The notes: a model not told the origin generated them from the letters alone. A DNA stretch of 64,000 bases from Streptomyces xinghaiensis S187 (GCF_000220705.2 NZ_CP023202.1:5300501-5364500), one strand, 5' to 3'. Counted from the stretch's first letter, positions 51,604 to 60,479 are shown. Numbers and translations: made by a program.

Positions 51604-52998
51604 ATGCCGCGACCCGAAAAGCAGCTGACTCCCGACGCCTCGCCGCGAGACTGGTTCGGCCACGAGGTGCGGTACTGGAGGAAGAAGCGTGGCCACTCGG
51701 CGTCCTCGTTAGGCCCGTTGGTGCAGGCCAGCCCCTCCCTCATCGAGAAGGTGGAGAAGGGCCGGGCCTCGTGCCGCCGCGACCTGGCGGAGCGTTTGGA
51801 CGAGGTGTTGACGACCGGCGGCGTGCTCACCCGCGCCTGGGGGATGGTGTCCGGCGAATCGGAAAAGCGCCGTCGTGAAACGGAAAAGAATGCCGGCCCC
51901 TCGATGGAGGGCACCGTTCAGGCACACCAAGGCCGCATCCTGGGCAGAGAGACTTCGTCGCCGCTGGGGAGCACTGAGCCTGTGGACCGTCGCGCCTTCC
52001 TGGCCAACAGCAGTCTGGCCGCCATCGCATCGATAGACCTTGCCGCGCTCGTCGCCTCCACCACCCCGCACGAGCCACCCACCAAAATTCGCCCCAAGGA
52101 CATCACGGCAGTCCTCAGCGTGGCTGAAGACATCCACCGCCGGGACAACGCTCACGGCGGCGGAGGGCTCGTTGGCGTTCTCGCCGGCCGAGCCATGGAG
52201 TGGGCAGTCCGTCTGCTCACCGTCCCCTGCCCCGAGCAGCTCCGCGCCCCGCTCTACACCGCTGTCGCACGCCTGGGCGTCGTGGTCGGCGCATCCCGTT
52301 TCGACGCCTACGCACACGACGACGCCCGCATCGCTTTCAAGATCTCCGCAGACTGTGCCGAGGAGGCCAACGACTGGCACCTGCGCGCCAAGGTGTTCTC
52401 CTTCCTCGCCCGACAGGCCGTCTGGATCGGCGACCCGGACACAGGCCTCACCTACGCGGAGAAGGGCCTCGTCCGAGCCGACCGGCTCACACCGACCATC
52501 CAGGCCATGCTGCACACGGCCCGCGCTCGCGCCTTCGGAAAGATGGGCGACATCGGCGGCGCCACGGCGGCCGTCGGCGCCGCCGACGACGCCTTCGCGA
52601 GGTCCAACCCGCAGGACGATCCACCCTGGATGGCGTACTACAACGAAGCCCAGCACGATGGGGACACCGCACACGCGTTGTACGACCTGGTCCTGTTGAA
52701 GGACCAGAACCCCGGACAGGCCAGTCGGCGCTTCGAGACCGCCATCGAAGGCCACGACGACGCATACGCCCGCTCGCGCGCAATCTCCGGTACGAAGCTG
52801 GCGAGCCTTCTGATGGCCAAAGGCGACCCGCAACAGGCCACAGCCATCGGCCACCAGGCCCTCACGGACGCCGGCCACCTGACCTCCCGGCGGGCCGCGG
52901 ATGACCTGAAGGAACTCAACCGGTTCGCCGCCCGGCACCGTCGCACCCCCGAAGTGGCGTACCTGCGCGAACGAATCGCCGCTACGTTGCAGGCATGA
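51604..52998 (+). CDS. HTH (XRE)-TPR transcriptional regulator
   Basis: Regulator of 464 residues. XRE helix-turn-helix at ~15-75 (RYWRKKRGHSASSLGPLVQASPSLIEKVEKGR), linker with VDRRAFLANSSLAAIASID, and a C-terminal TPR-like helical region that usually senses a peptide or small molecule. Codon 36 is TTA (51709-51711), so its synthesis should wait for bldA tRNA, as for many pathway-specific regulators. Its ATG follows the dyad at 51556. The stop overlaps the APH gene by four bases. Confidence 0.9.
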   Translation: MPRPEKQLTPDASPRDWFGHEVRYWRKKRGHSASSLGPLVQASPSLIEKVEKGRASCRRDLAERLDEVLTTGGVLTRAWGMVSGESEKRRRETEKNAGPSMEGTVQAHQGRILGRETSSPLGSTEPVDRRAFLANSSLAAIASIDLAALVASTTPHEPPTKIRPKDITAVLSVAEDIHRRDNAHGGGGLVGVLAGRAMEWAVRLLTVPCPEQLRAPLYTAVARLGVVVGASRFDAYAHDDARIAFKISADCAEEANDWHLRAKVFSFLARQAVWIGDPDTGLTYAEKGLVRADRLTPTIQAMLHTARARAFGKMGDIGGATAAVGAADDAFARSNPQDDPPWMAYYNEAQHDGDTAHALYDLVLLKDQNPGQASRRFETAIEGHDDAYARSRAISGTKLASLLMAKGDPQQATAIGHQALTDAGHLTSRRAADDLKELNRFAARHRRTPEVAYLRERIAATLQA

Positions 52999-53879
52999 CG
53001 ATCTCGGCCCACGCTTCATCCGCGGTCCTGGCCGCAGCCTGCTCCGCGGCCGGGCTCGATCCTTCTGCCGCCGAGCCGATCCGCATCGCGGAGAACGAGA
53101 TATGGCGTCTGCCGGGTCAGCGCGCCATCGTACGCATCGCGCGCCCCGGTCAGTGGGCAGCAGCTGTCCGAGAGGTGAGCGTCGCACAGTGGCTGGCCGA
53201 CAACGACGTGCCAGCCGTTCGCGCGCTGCCGGTCGACCAGCCGGTCGAGGTCAGCGGGCGCCCGGTGACCTTCTGGGAGGAACTACCAGCGCACACAAAC
53301 GGCACCGTCCGCGACGTGGTGCAGCTCCTCAAAAGGCTTCATCCGCTACCGGTTCCCGACTTCCCACTGGGCGACCTCGACCCATTCGTCCGTGTGTCGG
53401 AGAGGATCGACGCCGCCACGTCCCTGACCGAGTATGACCGGTCATGGCTCCGGCAACGGCGTGAGGAGCTGCAACGCCAGTGGATCCGGCGTCCCTCCGG
53501 ACTTCCCGACTGCGTCGTGCACGGTGACGCGTGGGTGGGCAACGTCGCCCGGACGGCCCGCGGTCCGATCCTGTTGGACTTCGAGCGGGTGTCCGTGGGC
53601 CCACCGGAGTGGGACCTGGTCTCCACCGCGGTGAAGCTCACCACGACCGGCGCCGTGAGCCCCCCCGAGTACGCAGAGTTCTGCGCCTTGTACGGCGTAG
53701 ATGTGACGGAGCGGGAGGGGTACGAACTGCTTTCCAGTGCCCGCGAGTTGCGCATGGCCACCTACGCGGCCCAGCACGCCGCCACCCGGCCGGAGTGGAC
53801 GAAGGAAGCGCAGTATCGCGTGGACTGCCTCCGTGGTCGGCGTGGGCCGCGCCCCTGGAAGTGGACGGGGATTATGTAG
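52995..53879 (+). CDS. APH-family phosphotransferase
   Basis: Kinase-fold protein of 294 residues. Catalytic motif VVHGDAWVGNV (Brenner-type HGDxxxxN, ~residue 175) and metal motif ILLDFERVSVGPPEWDL (~195) are intact; the N-lobe lacks a canonical Gly loop, which is common in APH proteins. It could phosphorylate a hydroxylated metabolite or an antibiotic. Start ATG 52995 overlaps the regulator stop. Association with lanthipeptide genes is positional only. Confidence 0.88.
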   Translation: MTISAHASSAVLAAACSAAGLDPSAAEPIRIAENEIWRLPGQRAIVRIARPGQWAAAVREVSVAQWLADNDVPAVRALPVDQPVEVSGRPVTFWEELPAHTNGTVRDVVQLLKRLHPLPVPDFPLGDLDPFVRVSERIDAATSLTEYDRSWLRQRREELQRQWIRRPSGLPDCVVHGDAWVGNVARTARGPILLDFERVSVGPPEWDLVSTAVKLTTTGAVSPPEYAEFCALYGVDVTEREGYELLSSARELRMATYAAQHAATRPEWTKEAQYRVDCLRGRRGPRPWKWTGIM

Positions 53880-53927
53880 TGCTACGCGGCTACCGTGGAG
53901 GTTGTCGCGGATCTCGGGAGGGCTGAC

Positions 53928-54947
53928 GTGGATCGACGTAACTTCCTCGCAGGTGTGCCGTTCGCAGCCCTCGCCGGCGTGGGCCCGTCGCGCGACTGGC
54001 TGATGAGCACCCTTGACCACAGCCGTGAGCCGGGCCCCCGCGTGCGTCTTGAGGACGTGACAGCGGTGAAGAACATGTTCAGCGAGTTTCAAAGGATGGA
54101 CGTGCTCCAAGGAGGCGGCTCCGGTCGCCTGATCCTCGCCGAGTACATGAATCACCACGTCTATCCGCTGCTTCGTCGCACCTACAGCGAAGACGTCCGA
54201 CGTGCCCTCTGCGAAGCCGCGGCCGAGCAGACGTACCTTCTCGGGTGGATGGCCTATGACAATGGCGAGCATGGCGTAGCCCAGAGGTACTTGATCCAGT
54301 CCCTGCGTCTCGCCGAGGAATCCGGAAACGCCGCTCTGGGCTCCCATGTGTTGGCCGGCATGGCAGATCAGGCCACGCTGCACGGGGACCCGATCGAAGG
54401 GCGTCGCCTGGCCCAGGCCGGGCGCCTCGGGCTGTCCCACGTGGACTCACCTGCCTGCCTGGCGGACCTCTGGTGCCTGGAAGCACGAGCGCTCGCATCG
54501 CTCAACGACAAGGCAGCGGCGGTTCGAGCCGTGGTCGAGTCGGAGCGGGCATACGACAGGGCCGGATCGGGGGACCAGCCGGAGTGGGCGGCGTTCATCG
54601 ACCCCGCGTACCTGCATGGCGAGCACGCCAACACGTTCCGGGACCTTGGTGATGCCAAGTCCGCGGAAGAGCATGCCCGGAAGTCCATCGGCCATGCCAG
54701 GAGCCAGAGACGTGCTCGGCGGGGAGCCATGTCCCAGGCAGCTCTCGCGGTCTCTCACCTGCAGCGGAAGGACTTGGAGGCCGCCCACGCGGCTGGCGTT
54801 CGGACTCTGAACCTCACCAGGCAGGTCAAGTCCTCGCGTGCAGTGGAAGCCGTGTACGACATTCAGCGGCGAATGCGGCCTTTCGGTGGCCACCGGCTGG
54901 TGGCGGACTTCAACGAGCGAGTGAGGGAACTCACCGCAGCGGCGTAG
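53928..54947 (+). CDS. HTH-less TPR paralogue of the regulator
   Basis: Protein of 339 residues. It begins VDRRNFLAGVPFAALAGVG, the same segment that follows the HTH domain in the regulator at 51604, and continues with the same helical TPR-like layout (LCEAAAEQTYLLGWMAYDNGEHGVAQRYL). No DNA-binding domain exists upstream. GTG 53928 has a perfect GGGAGGG; the GTG at 53895 is weaker. Possibly a partner or decoy sensor for the regulator. Confidence 0.8.
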   Translation: MDRRNFLAGVPFAALAGVGPSRDWLMSTLDHSREPGPRVRLEDVTAVKNMFSEFQRMDVLQGGGSGRLILAEYMNHHVYPLLRRTYSEDVRRALCEAAAEQTYLLGWMAYDNGEHGVAQRYLIQSLRLAEESGNAALGSHVLAGMADQATLHGDPIEGRRLAQAGRLGLSHVDSPACLADLWCLEARALASLNDKAAAVRAVVESERAYDRAGSGDQPEWAAFIDPAYLHGEHANTFRDLGDAKSAEEHARKSIGHARSQRRARRGAMSQAALAVSHLQRKDLEAAHAAGVRTLNLTRQVKSSRAVEAVYDIQRRMRPFGGHRLVADFNERVRELTAAA

Positions 54948-54959
54948 CCGCGAACGCGG

Positions 54960-54987
54960 GAGCCCCGGGCCCTCGGGCCCGGGGCTC
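54960..54987. terminator. 13-bp hairpin, convergent genes
   Basis: GAGCCCCGGGCCC (54960-54972) pairs with 54975-54987 between the TPR gene and the convergent sulfatase gene. Confidence 0.8.
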
Positions 54988-55025
54988 ACCCCTGCCGGTG
55001 CGGGCCGGTGGTCACCGGCCGGCGG

Positions 55026-57341
55026 TCACCGCTTCGCCGCCTTGTCCGGGTCCGCGTTCTTGTCCGTGTCCGCTTCCGTGTCCGCGTCCGCTTCCGTGTC
55101 CGCGTCCGCGTCCGCGTCCGATTCCGGCTGCGACGCGGACAGGGCCCCGGCCTCCGGGCCGTACGCCGTCAGGAAGCGGTCGCGGAAGGTGTCCATCCGC
55201 CAGACCGGGGCGTCCGGGCCGGGCTTCAGGCCCTCGTCCCACTCCCAGTCGGAGATCCGGTCCAGCACGGCCTCGTCCCGGGCGACGATCGAGATCGGTA
55301 CGTCCCGGCTGGCCCCCTCACCGGCGACGGTCGGGACGGGCTGGTGGTCGCCGAGGACGACGAGCACGGTGTCCTCGTCGCCGTACTCCTCCAGGTACGA
55401 GACCAGGCTGTCCATCGAGTACTCGACGGCGCGCCGGTACTCGGTGCGCACCTGCTCGGGGTCCTTCCAGACCTCCTCCGGGTCCTTCCCCTCCTCCTTC
55501 ATGGCGTGGTAGACGGAGCCGTTGCCGACCTCGTCCCAGCCGATCATCCGCGGGATGGGCGCCCACGGGTTGTGGCTGGTGGCGAGGATGATCCCCGCCA
55601 TCAGCGGGTCACGGTCCTTCTTGGCGCGCTCCAGCCGCTCGAAGGCGGACAGGGTGTACTGGTCGGGTACCGGCGTCCAGCTGAACTTCGGCCCCTGGTA
55701 ACCGAGTTCCTTGGAGTCGTAGATGGCGTCGAAGTCGTAGAACTTGCCCTCCGGCCAGGCCCGGGTGACGCCCGGCATCATGCCGACCGTCCGCCAGGCG
55801 CCGGAGCGCTGGAAGGCGCCGGTGAGGGTGAGGCGGTCGCTCGCCGTCACGGTGCGGTACCGCCGCTGGTTGTCGACCCAGAGGCCCGACCAGAGGGTGG
55901 AGTGGGCCAGCCAGCTGCCGGCGCCGGTCGTGGGGGAGCGGAGGAAGCCGCTCCGGGAGGAGAACCCGGCCTTGTCCAGCCGGTCGGTGTCCTCCGCGAG
56001 GGCCGCGCTCATGAGCCGCGACATCTCCGGGTTCTCGTCGATCGCCACCCGGCCGTAGCTCTCGATGAAGGCGAAGAGGACGTCCTTGCCGCGCAGGGCG
56101 GTCAGCAGCTCGTCGGGCGGGGTGTCGCCGAAGTCGTCGACGGCGGCCACCCGGGCGAACTTGCGTTCGTCCTCGATGCCCGCCTCGACCCGCTTCACCC
56201 GGTCCTTGACGAGCTTCGCCGCGGCGCTGGAGGCCACCGGCGTGCTGCCGATCTGGAGGCCGATCGCGGAGCAGGTGATCCAGACGATGGCGACGACGAA
56301 GGTGGTCCGGGTGGCCGTCGCGCGGTGCCGGACCAGGATCTCGCTCAGCCGGATCACCGCCAGTGTCATCAGCACGGGCACGGCGGCGGCCAGGGTCACC
56401 GCGCCGATCACGGCCGCGGTCGCGGCGGTCCCGCCGACCGTGGACTCCAGGAAGGAGTGGCCGTCCTCGAAGAGGATCCAGTCGAGCACCAGGTCGAACG
56501 GCCGGCTCAGCACCGAGTAGAAGCCGATGTCGACGAACTTCAGGACGAGCAGCAGCCCGAGGCCCGCCCCGGAGAGCGCCGCGACCCACCGCCGGGGCCT
56601 GGGCGGCAGGAAGAGCAGGACGGCTGCGGCGACGACCGCCTCACCGGGGAGGCGCGTGAAGGCGAAGGGCGTGAACCGGCTGAGCCCGTTCGGCATGACG
56701 AGCGCGGTGAAGACGAGCAGGACGGCCAGGGCCGTCGTCCCGTACGTCAGGACCCTCGCCGCGGCGGGGTGTCCGGCCCGCCACCGGCCGTGCGGGCCGC
56801 GGCGCCAGGGGCGCCGGGGGGTTCCGGCGGGGCGGCTGCCCTCGGAGGCGCCGCCTGCGGGGCCGTCCGGGGTGCGGGCCGGGGCGGGCTCGTCCGCGGG
56901 ATTGACGGTTCCGGGGCCGACGGCGGGGTTTTCGGTCCCGGCGGGCCGCCCGGCCGGAGCGGACTCCTCTGCGGTGGACTCCTCTGCGGCGGACGGCTGT
57001 TCGGGGCCGTGGTCCGCTTCGTCGCCTGCGCGGGCGCGGTCGCCTGCGGGGGCGGTGTCGCCTCCGGGGCGCTGGTCCCCGGCTCCGGTGCCGCCCGGGT
57101 CCGTACCGGCGGCTGCCGGGGCGTCATCCGCGCCGGGGCCGGCGGCGTCCCGCCCGTCCGTACCGCCGGCGGCGGTGTCCCCGTGGCCCGTCGCGGTGCC
57201 CCGGTCCGTGTCCGTGGCGGCGGCCCGGTCCGGGTCCGCGGTCGTGGTGTCGTCCGGTGTGCGCTCCCGGGAGTCGTCCGGCGCCGGGCCGTCCTCCTTG
57301 GTGGCGTTGTCCGTTGTCGGAAGCTGACGAGAGAGCGGCAA
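55026..57341 (-). CDS. LTA-synthase-like sulfatase family membrane protein
   Basis: Protein of 771 residues. A ~200-residue disordered N-terminus (Asp/Ala/Thr/Gly/Pro) precedes five transmembrane segments (ALAVLLVFTALVMPNGLSRF onward) and an extracellular alkaline-phosphatase-fold sulfatase domain: FAFIESYGRVAI, the expected nucleophile region FLRSPTTGAGSWLAHSTLWSG and LVVLGDHQP. These enzymes transfer glycerol-phosphate or cleave phosphodiesters. The C-terminus is an Asp/Ala/Glu/Thr repeat. TTG 57341 (AAGGA upstream) is my start; the frame is open to 57443. Confidence 0.85.
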   Translation of the reverse strand: MPLSRQLPTTDNATKEDGPAPDDSRERTPDDTTTADPDRAAATDTDRGTATGHGDTAAGGTDGRDAAGPGADDAPAAAGTDPGGTGAGDQRPGGDTAPAGDRARAGDEADHGPEQPSAAEESTAEESAPAGRPAGTENPAVGPGTVNPADEPAPARTPDGPAGGASEGSRPAGTPRRPWRRGPHGRWRAGHPAAARVLTYGTTALAVLLVFTALVMPNGLSRFTPFAFTRLPGEAVVAAAVLLFLPPRPRRWVAALSGAGLGLLLVLKFVDIGFYSVLSRPFDLVLDWILFEDGHSFLESTVGGTAATAAVIGAVTLAAAVPVLMTLAVIRLSEILVRHRATATRTTFVVAIVWITCSAIGLQIGSTPVASSAAAKLVKDRVKRVEAGIEDERKFARVAAVDDFGDTPPDELLTALRGKDVLFAFIESYGRVAIDENPEMSRLMSAALAEDTDRLDKAGFSSRSGFLRSPTTGAGSWLAHSTLWSGLWVDNQRRYRTVTASDRLTLTGAFQRSGAWRTVGMMPGVTRAWPEGKFYDFDAIYDSKELGYQGPKFSWTPVPDQYTLSAFERLERAKKDRDPLMAGIILATSHNPWAPIPRMIGWDEVGNGSVYHAMKEEGKDPEEVWKDPEQVRTEYRRAVEYSMDSLVSYLEEYGDEDTVLVVLGDHQPVPTVAGEGASRDVPISIVARDEAVLDRISDWEWDEGLKPGPDAPVWRMDTFRDRFLTAYGPEAGALSASQPESDADADADTEADADTEADTDKNADPDKAAKR

Positions 57342-57683
57342 CCCGAGGGTCCTTCCATGCGAAGCCCGGTAGTGGCACGGCGGGCCGGGCCCGGGAGCGG
57401 GGCCCGCCGTTAGGGGTACGGCCGGTCGGCGGTAACCACTCAATCAACCGGGCGGGCCACGCGAGGGAAACTGCCGGTCGTGACGGCACGGTGGCCGTCC
57501 GCACCCCCCGGGCCGGCCGCCTGCTGTCCCGGCGGTCGCCGGGCCCGGGGAGCCCTCCGCGCTTCCGTGCCCGGCCCTCCCGCCCCGGTTGCCGCCGGCG
57601 CGGCGCCGGGTGAGCCTGGACGGAAGGGCGCGGTGGCGCGCCGGCGCCCGGCCGTGTGCGGGACGTCGCGGAGAGGTGGTGGC
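57342..57683. other. Divergent intergenic region sulfatase / archease
   Basis: About 340 bases between divergent genes. Very GC-rich with simple G/C runs. I see no clear promoter, operator or RNA gene. Confidence 0.4.
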
Positions 57684-58142
57684 GTGGACCGGACGGAGGC
57701 TCGCGGACGGCCGCGCGCCAGCGGCCACCGGACCGTGCCGCACACCGCCGACCTGCGGGTGGAGGCGTGGGCGGAGACGGCCGAGCGGTGCATCGCCGAG
57801 GCGGTGCGTGCCGCCGTCGAGAGCTTCGCGGACGTCTCCGGGGCCGTGGCGGTGGCCGAGCGCACGTTCGAGGTCACGGCGGCGACCGACGAGGACCTGC
57901 TGGTCTCCGTCCTCGATGAGGCCGTCTACCGCCTGGACGCCGACGGCGAGATCCCCCTGGAGACCGTGGTGGGCCCGATCCGGGGCGGGGAGGGCGGCCG
58001 GGCCGCCACCGTCCGCTGCCGGATGGCCGACGCCTCCCGCACTCCGCTGGTCGGTGCCGTGCCCAAGGCCGTCTCGCTGCATGACCTCCGGCTGCGCGGT
58101 GACTCCGGGGAATGGGCCTGTGCGGTGACCCTCGACGTCTGA
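57684..58142 (+). CDS. Archease, RtcB cofactor
   Basis: Protein of 152 residues. The conserved core starts HRTVPHTADLRVEAWAETAERC (~residue 15) with the metal-binding Asp, includes TDEDLLVSVLDEAVYRLDADGEIP and ends with KAVSLHDLRLRGD, typical of archease. It speeds up RtcB turnover and broadens its nucleotide use. GTG 57684 has GGAGAGG. Directly followed (110 bases) by rtcB in the same direction. Confidence 0.9.
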   Translation: MDRTEARGRPRASGHRTVPHTADLRVEAWAETAERCIAEAVRAAVESFADVSGAVAVAERTFEVTAATDEDLLVSVLDEAVYRLDADGEIPLETVVGPIRGGEGGRAATVRCRMADASRTPLVGAVPKAVSLHDLRLRGDSGEWACAVTLDV

Positions 58143-58252
58143 GACCCGCCCGGAGCCGGGCCCGGACCCGCCCGGACCCGGGACGGCCGCGGTGGCGGGA
58201 GAAGGGGGCCGGCCGAATGGCGGCGCGGCCCCGGCGGACCGGAGGTGGAGAT

Positions 58253-59680
58253 GTGGAGATCGTACTGACGGAGGAGACCCCGTACCGCTTCCGGATCGAG
58301 GAGCGGGAGGCGATGCGCGTGCCGGGGGTGGTCTTCGCCTCGCGCGAGCTGCTGCCGCAGGCGGCCGGGGACAAGGCCCTGGAGCAGGTCGCGAACGTGG
58401 CGACCCTGCCCGGCGTCGTCCGCGCCTCGTACGCGATGCCCGATGTGCACTGGGGATACGGCTTCCCGATCGGCGGGGTCGCCGCCACCGACATCGATGA
58501 GGGCGGTGTCGTCTCGCCCGGCGGCGTCGGCTTCGACATCTCCTGCGGGGTGCGGCTGCTGGCCGCCGGGACGACCCGTGCGGAACTGGACCCCGGTGGT
58601 TTCGAGCGGCTGATGGACATCCTCGGCCGCACCGTCCCGCGTGGCATGGGACGCGGCGGCCTGTGGGAGCTGCCCGGCCCGGACGCGATGGACGACCTGC
58701 TGGTGGACGGCGCCCGGTACGCCGTCGAGCACGGCCACGGGGTGCCCCGCGATCTGGAACGCTGCGAGGACTCCGGGGCGCTGGAGGGCGCCGCGCCCGG
58801 CGAGGTCAGCCGGCGGGCGGTGGAGCGGGGACTGGGGCAGGTGGGCAGTCTGGGGTCCGGCAACCACTTCCTGGAGGTCCAGGCGGTCGGCCACCTCTAC
58901 GATCCGGAGGCGGCGGCGGTCTTCGGGCTGCGGCCGGACCAGGTCTGCGTCATGATCCACTGCGGCTCGCGCGGACTGGGCCATCAGGTGTGCACCGACC
59001 ATGTGAAGGTGATGGACCGGGCGCTGCACCGCTACGGCATCCGCCTGCCGGACCGTCAGCTCGCCTGCGCCCCGGTCGACTCGGCCCCGGGCCGCAACTA
59101 TCTGGGCGCCATGGCGGCCGCCGCCAACTACGGGCGCGCCAACCGGCAGTTGCTCTCCGAGGCGGCCCGCCGGGCCTTCACCACCGCACTCGGGACCGGT
59201 CTCGACCTGGTGTACGACATCTCGCACAACATGGCCAAGGTCGAGACGCACGAGGTGGACGGCCGGCCACGCCGGCTCTGCGTCCACCGCAAGGGCGCGA
59301 CCAGGGCCCTGCCGCCGGGTGACCCGGACCTGCCGGAGGACCTCGCGGAGGCGGGACAGCCGGTGCTCGTCCCCGGCACCATGGGCACCGCCTCGTACGT
59401 CATGACCGGCCTGCCCGGCAACGACGCCTTCCACTCCGCCTGCCACGGCGCGGGCCGGGTGATGAGCCGCCATCAGGCGCTGCGCGCGGTCCGCGGCGAG
59501 CGGTTGCGCGCCGACCTGGAGTCGAAGGGCGTGGCCGTCCGGCCGTCCTCCTGGCGGGGGCTGGCCGAGGAGACCCCGGAGGCGTACAAGGACGTGGACG
59601 TGGTCGCGGACGTCACGGAGGGCGCCGGCCTCGCCCGGCTCGTCGCCCGTCTGGTGCCGCTGGGCGTCGTCAAGGGCTGA
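58253..59680 (+). CDS. rtcB: RNA-splicing ligase RtcB
   Basis: 3'-phosphate/5'-hydroxyl RNA ligase of 475 residues. Manganese and GTP-site motifs are intact: PDVHWGYGFPIGGVAA (~residue 62), GGVGFDISCGVR (Asp and Cys ligands), SLGSGNHFLEVQ, IHCGSRGLGHQV and the guanylylated His in CHGAGRVMSR (~residue 402). It repairs broken tRNA/rRNA or splices RNAs cut by toxins. GTG 58253 after GGAGGTGGAG. Paired with archease. Confidence 0.95.
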   Translation: MEIVLTEETPYRFRIEEREAMRVPGVVFASRELLPQAAGDKALEQVANVATLPGVVRASYAMPDVHWGYGFPIGGVAATDIDEGGVVSPGGVGFDISCGVRLLAAGTTRAELDPGGFERLMDILGRTVPRGMGRGGLWELPGPDAMDDLLVDGARYAVEHGHGVPRDLERCEDSGALEGAAPGEVSRRAVERGLGQVGSLGSGNHFLEVQAVGHLYDPEAAAVFGLRPDQVCVMIHCGSRGLGHQVCTDHVKVMDRALHRYGIRLPDRQLACAPVDSAPGRNYLGAMAAAANYGRANRQLLSEAARRAFTTALGTGLDLVYDISHNMAKVETHEVDGRPRRLCVHRKGATRALPPGDPDLPEDLAEAGQPVLVPGTMGTASYVMTGLPGNDAFHSACHGAGRVMSRHQALRAVRGERLRADLESKGVAVRPSSWRGLAEETPEAYKDVDVVADVTEGAGLARLVARLVPLGVVKG

Positions 59681-59703
59681 CGGAGCGTCGGCGCGGCACA
59701 CGA

Positions 59704-59736
59704 AGACCCCCTGCCAACGGGAGCGGCAGGGGGTCT
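59704..59736 (+). terminator. Terminator of rtcB
   Basis: AGACCCCCTGCC (59704-59715) pairs with GGCAGGGGGTCT (59725-59736), 23 bases after the stop codon. Confidence 0.8.
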
Positions 59737-59892
59737 CCGGCGCGGTCCGACGACGGTGGAGGTGATCAGCCGGGGGCTTTCAGGGCCGCCGGCCGGAGGA
59801 CGTCGGACCGGTGCGGGTGGAGCGAGTGGAGCGGGTGGAGCGGGACGGGTGCCGGGCGCGGAGTCGGGGCCGGGTCCGGCGTCCGTCCGTGG

Positions 59893-60213
59893 TCACCGGC
59901 GGCCGTGGCCCCAGTGGCCGCGGTGGTGCCCGCGTCCGTGGCCCCAGTGGCCGCGGTGGTGACCGCGTCCGCGGTCCCAGTGGCCGTGGCCGTGACCGCG
60001 TCCGTGGCCCCAGCGGCCGTGTCCGCGGCCGTGGCCGTGACCCCGGCCCCGGCCGCGGTGCTCGGTGTACCTCTCCTGGTCGTAGCTCTGCTCGTAGCGG
60101 ATCTGGCCGCGGTCGGACTGGATGTCCGACTGGGCCGCGGCGGTGCCGGTCCCGAAGATCCCGACCGTCCCCAGCATGGCCATGACGATGGCGGCCTTCT
60201 GCAGTTTGCGCAT
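59893..60213 (-). CDS. Secreted Gly/His/Arg-rich repeat protein
   Basis: Protein of 106 residues. A clear signal peptide (MRKLQKAAIVMAMLGTVGIFG, cleavage after TAAAQ) is followed by a short linker and ~55 residues of imperfect GRGHGHGRGHGR and HHRGHWGHGRG repeats, nearly all Gly, His, Arg and Trp. The composition suits metal (Zn, Cu, Ni) or polyanion binding outside the cell. AGGAGA precedes the ATG at 60213. No family recognised. Confidence 0.75.
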   Translation of the reverse strand: MRKLQKAAIVMAMLGTVGIFGTGTAAAQSDIQSDRGQIRYEQSYDQERYTEHRGRGRGHGHGRGHGRWGHGRGHGHGHWDRGRGHHRGHWGHGRGHHRGHWGHGRR

Positions 60214-60391
60214 GAGGTCTCCTCTTCCTCCAGTGATGTCATCCGGCGAACCGGATGGGGTGGATAGAGGCTAACCATCCTTTTCCCGGCTTAGGTGGCA
60301 CATGGTCCGGATAGAGCCCGGATAGGGGTTTTTCGGTATGTCTGTTCGTCCCAGTGGCCCTCCGGGGCGGCGGACCGGGCCCGGGGACGGG

Positions 60392-60436
60392 GCCGGGGGT
60401 GGCGTCCGGGTTCGGTCCCCGGACGCCACCCCCGGC
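60392..60436 (-). terminator. 19-bp hairpin after the amidase gene
   Basis: Bases 60392-60410 pair with 60418-60436 over TTCGGTC, just after the 3' end of the minus-strand amidase gene. Confidence 0.75.
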
Positions 60437-60479
60437 TTTCCCCGCCCCGGCCACCCGTTCGAGGGCGGGGAAGGCGTGG

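Noticed and set aside
55040..55140. Intergenic DNA repeat
   Set aside because: The TCCGCGTC-type repeats encode the Asp/Ala/Glu/Thr tail of the sulfatase protein, so they are coding.
55008..57413. 801-residue open frame opposite the sulfatase gene
   Set aside because: No recognisable domain and repeat-like composition produced by the Asp/Ala repeats of the true gene.
59890..60060. Non-coding tandem repeat
   Set aside because: The repeats are in frame with the Gly/His/Arg-rich secreted protein that has a signal peptide and ribosome binding site.
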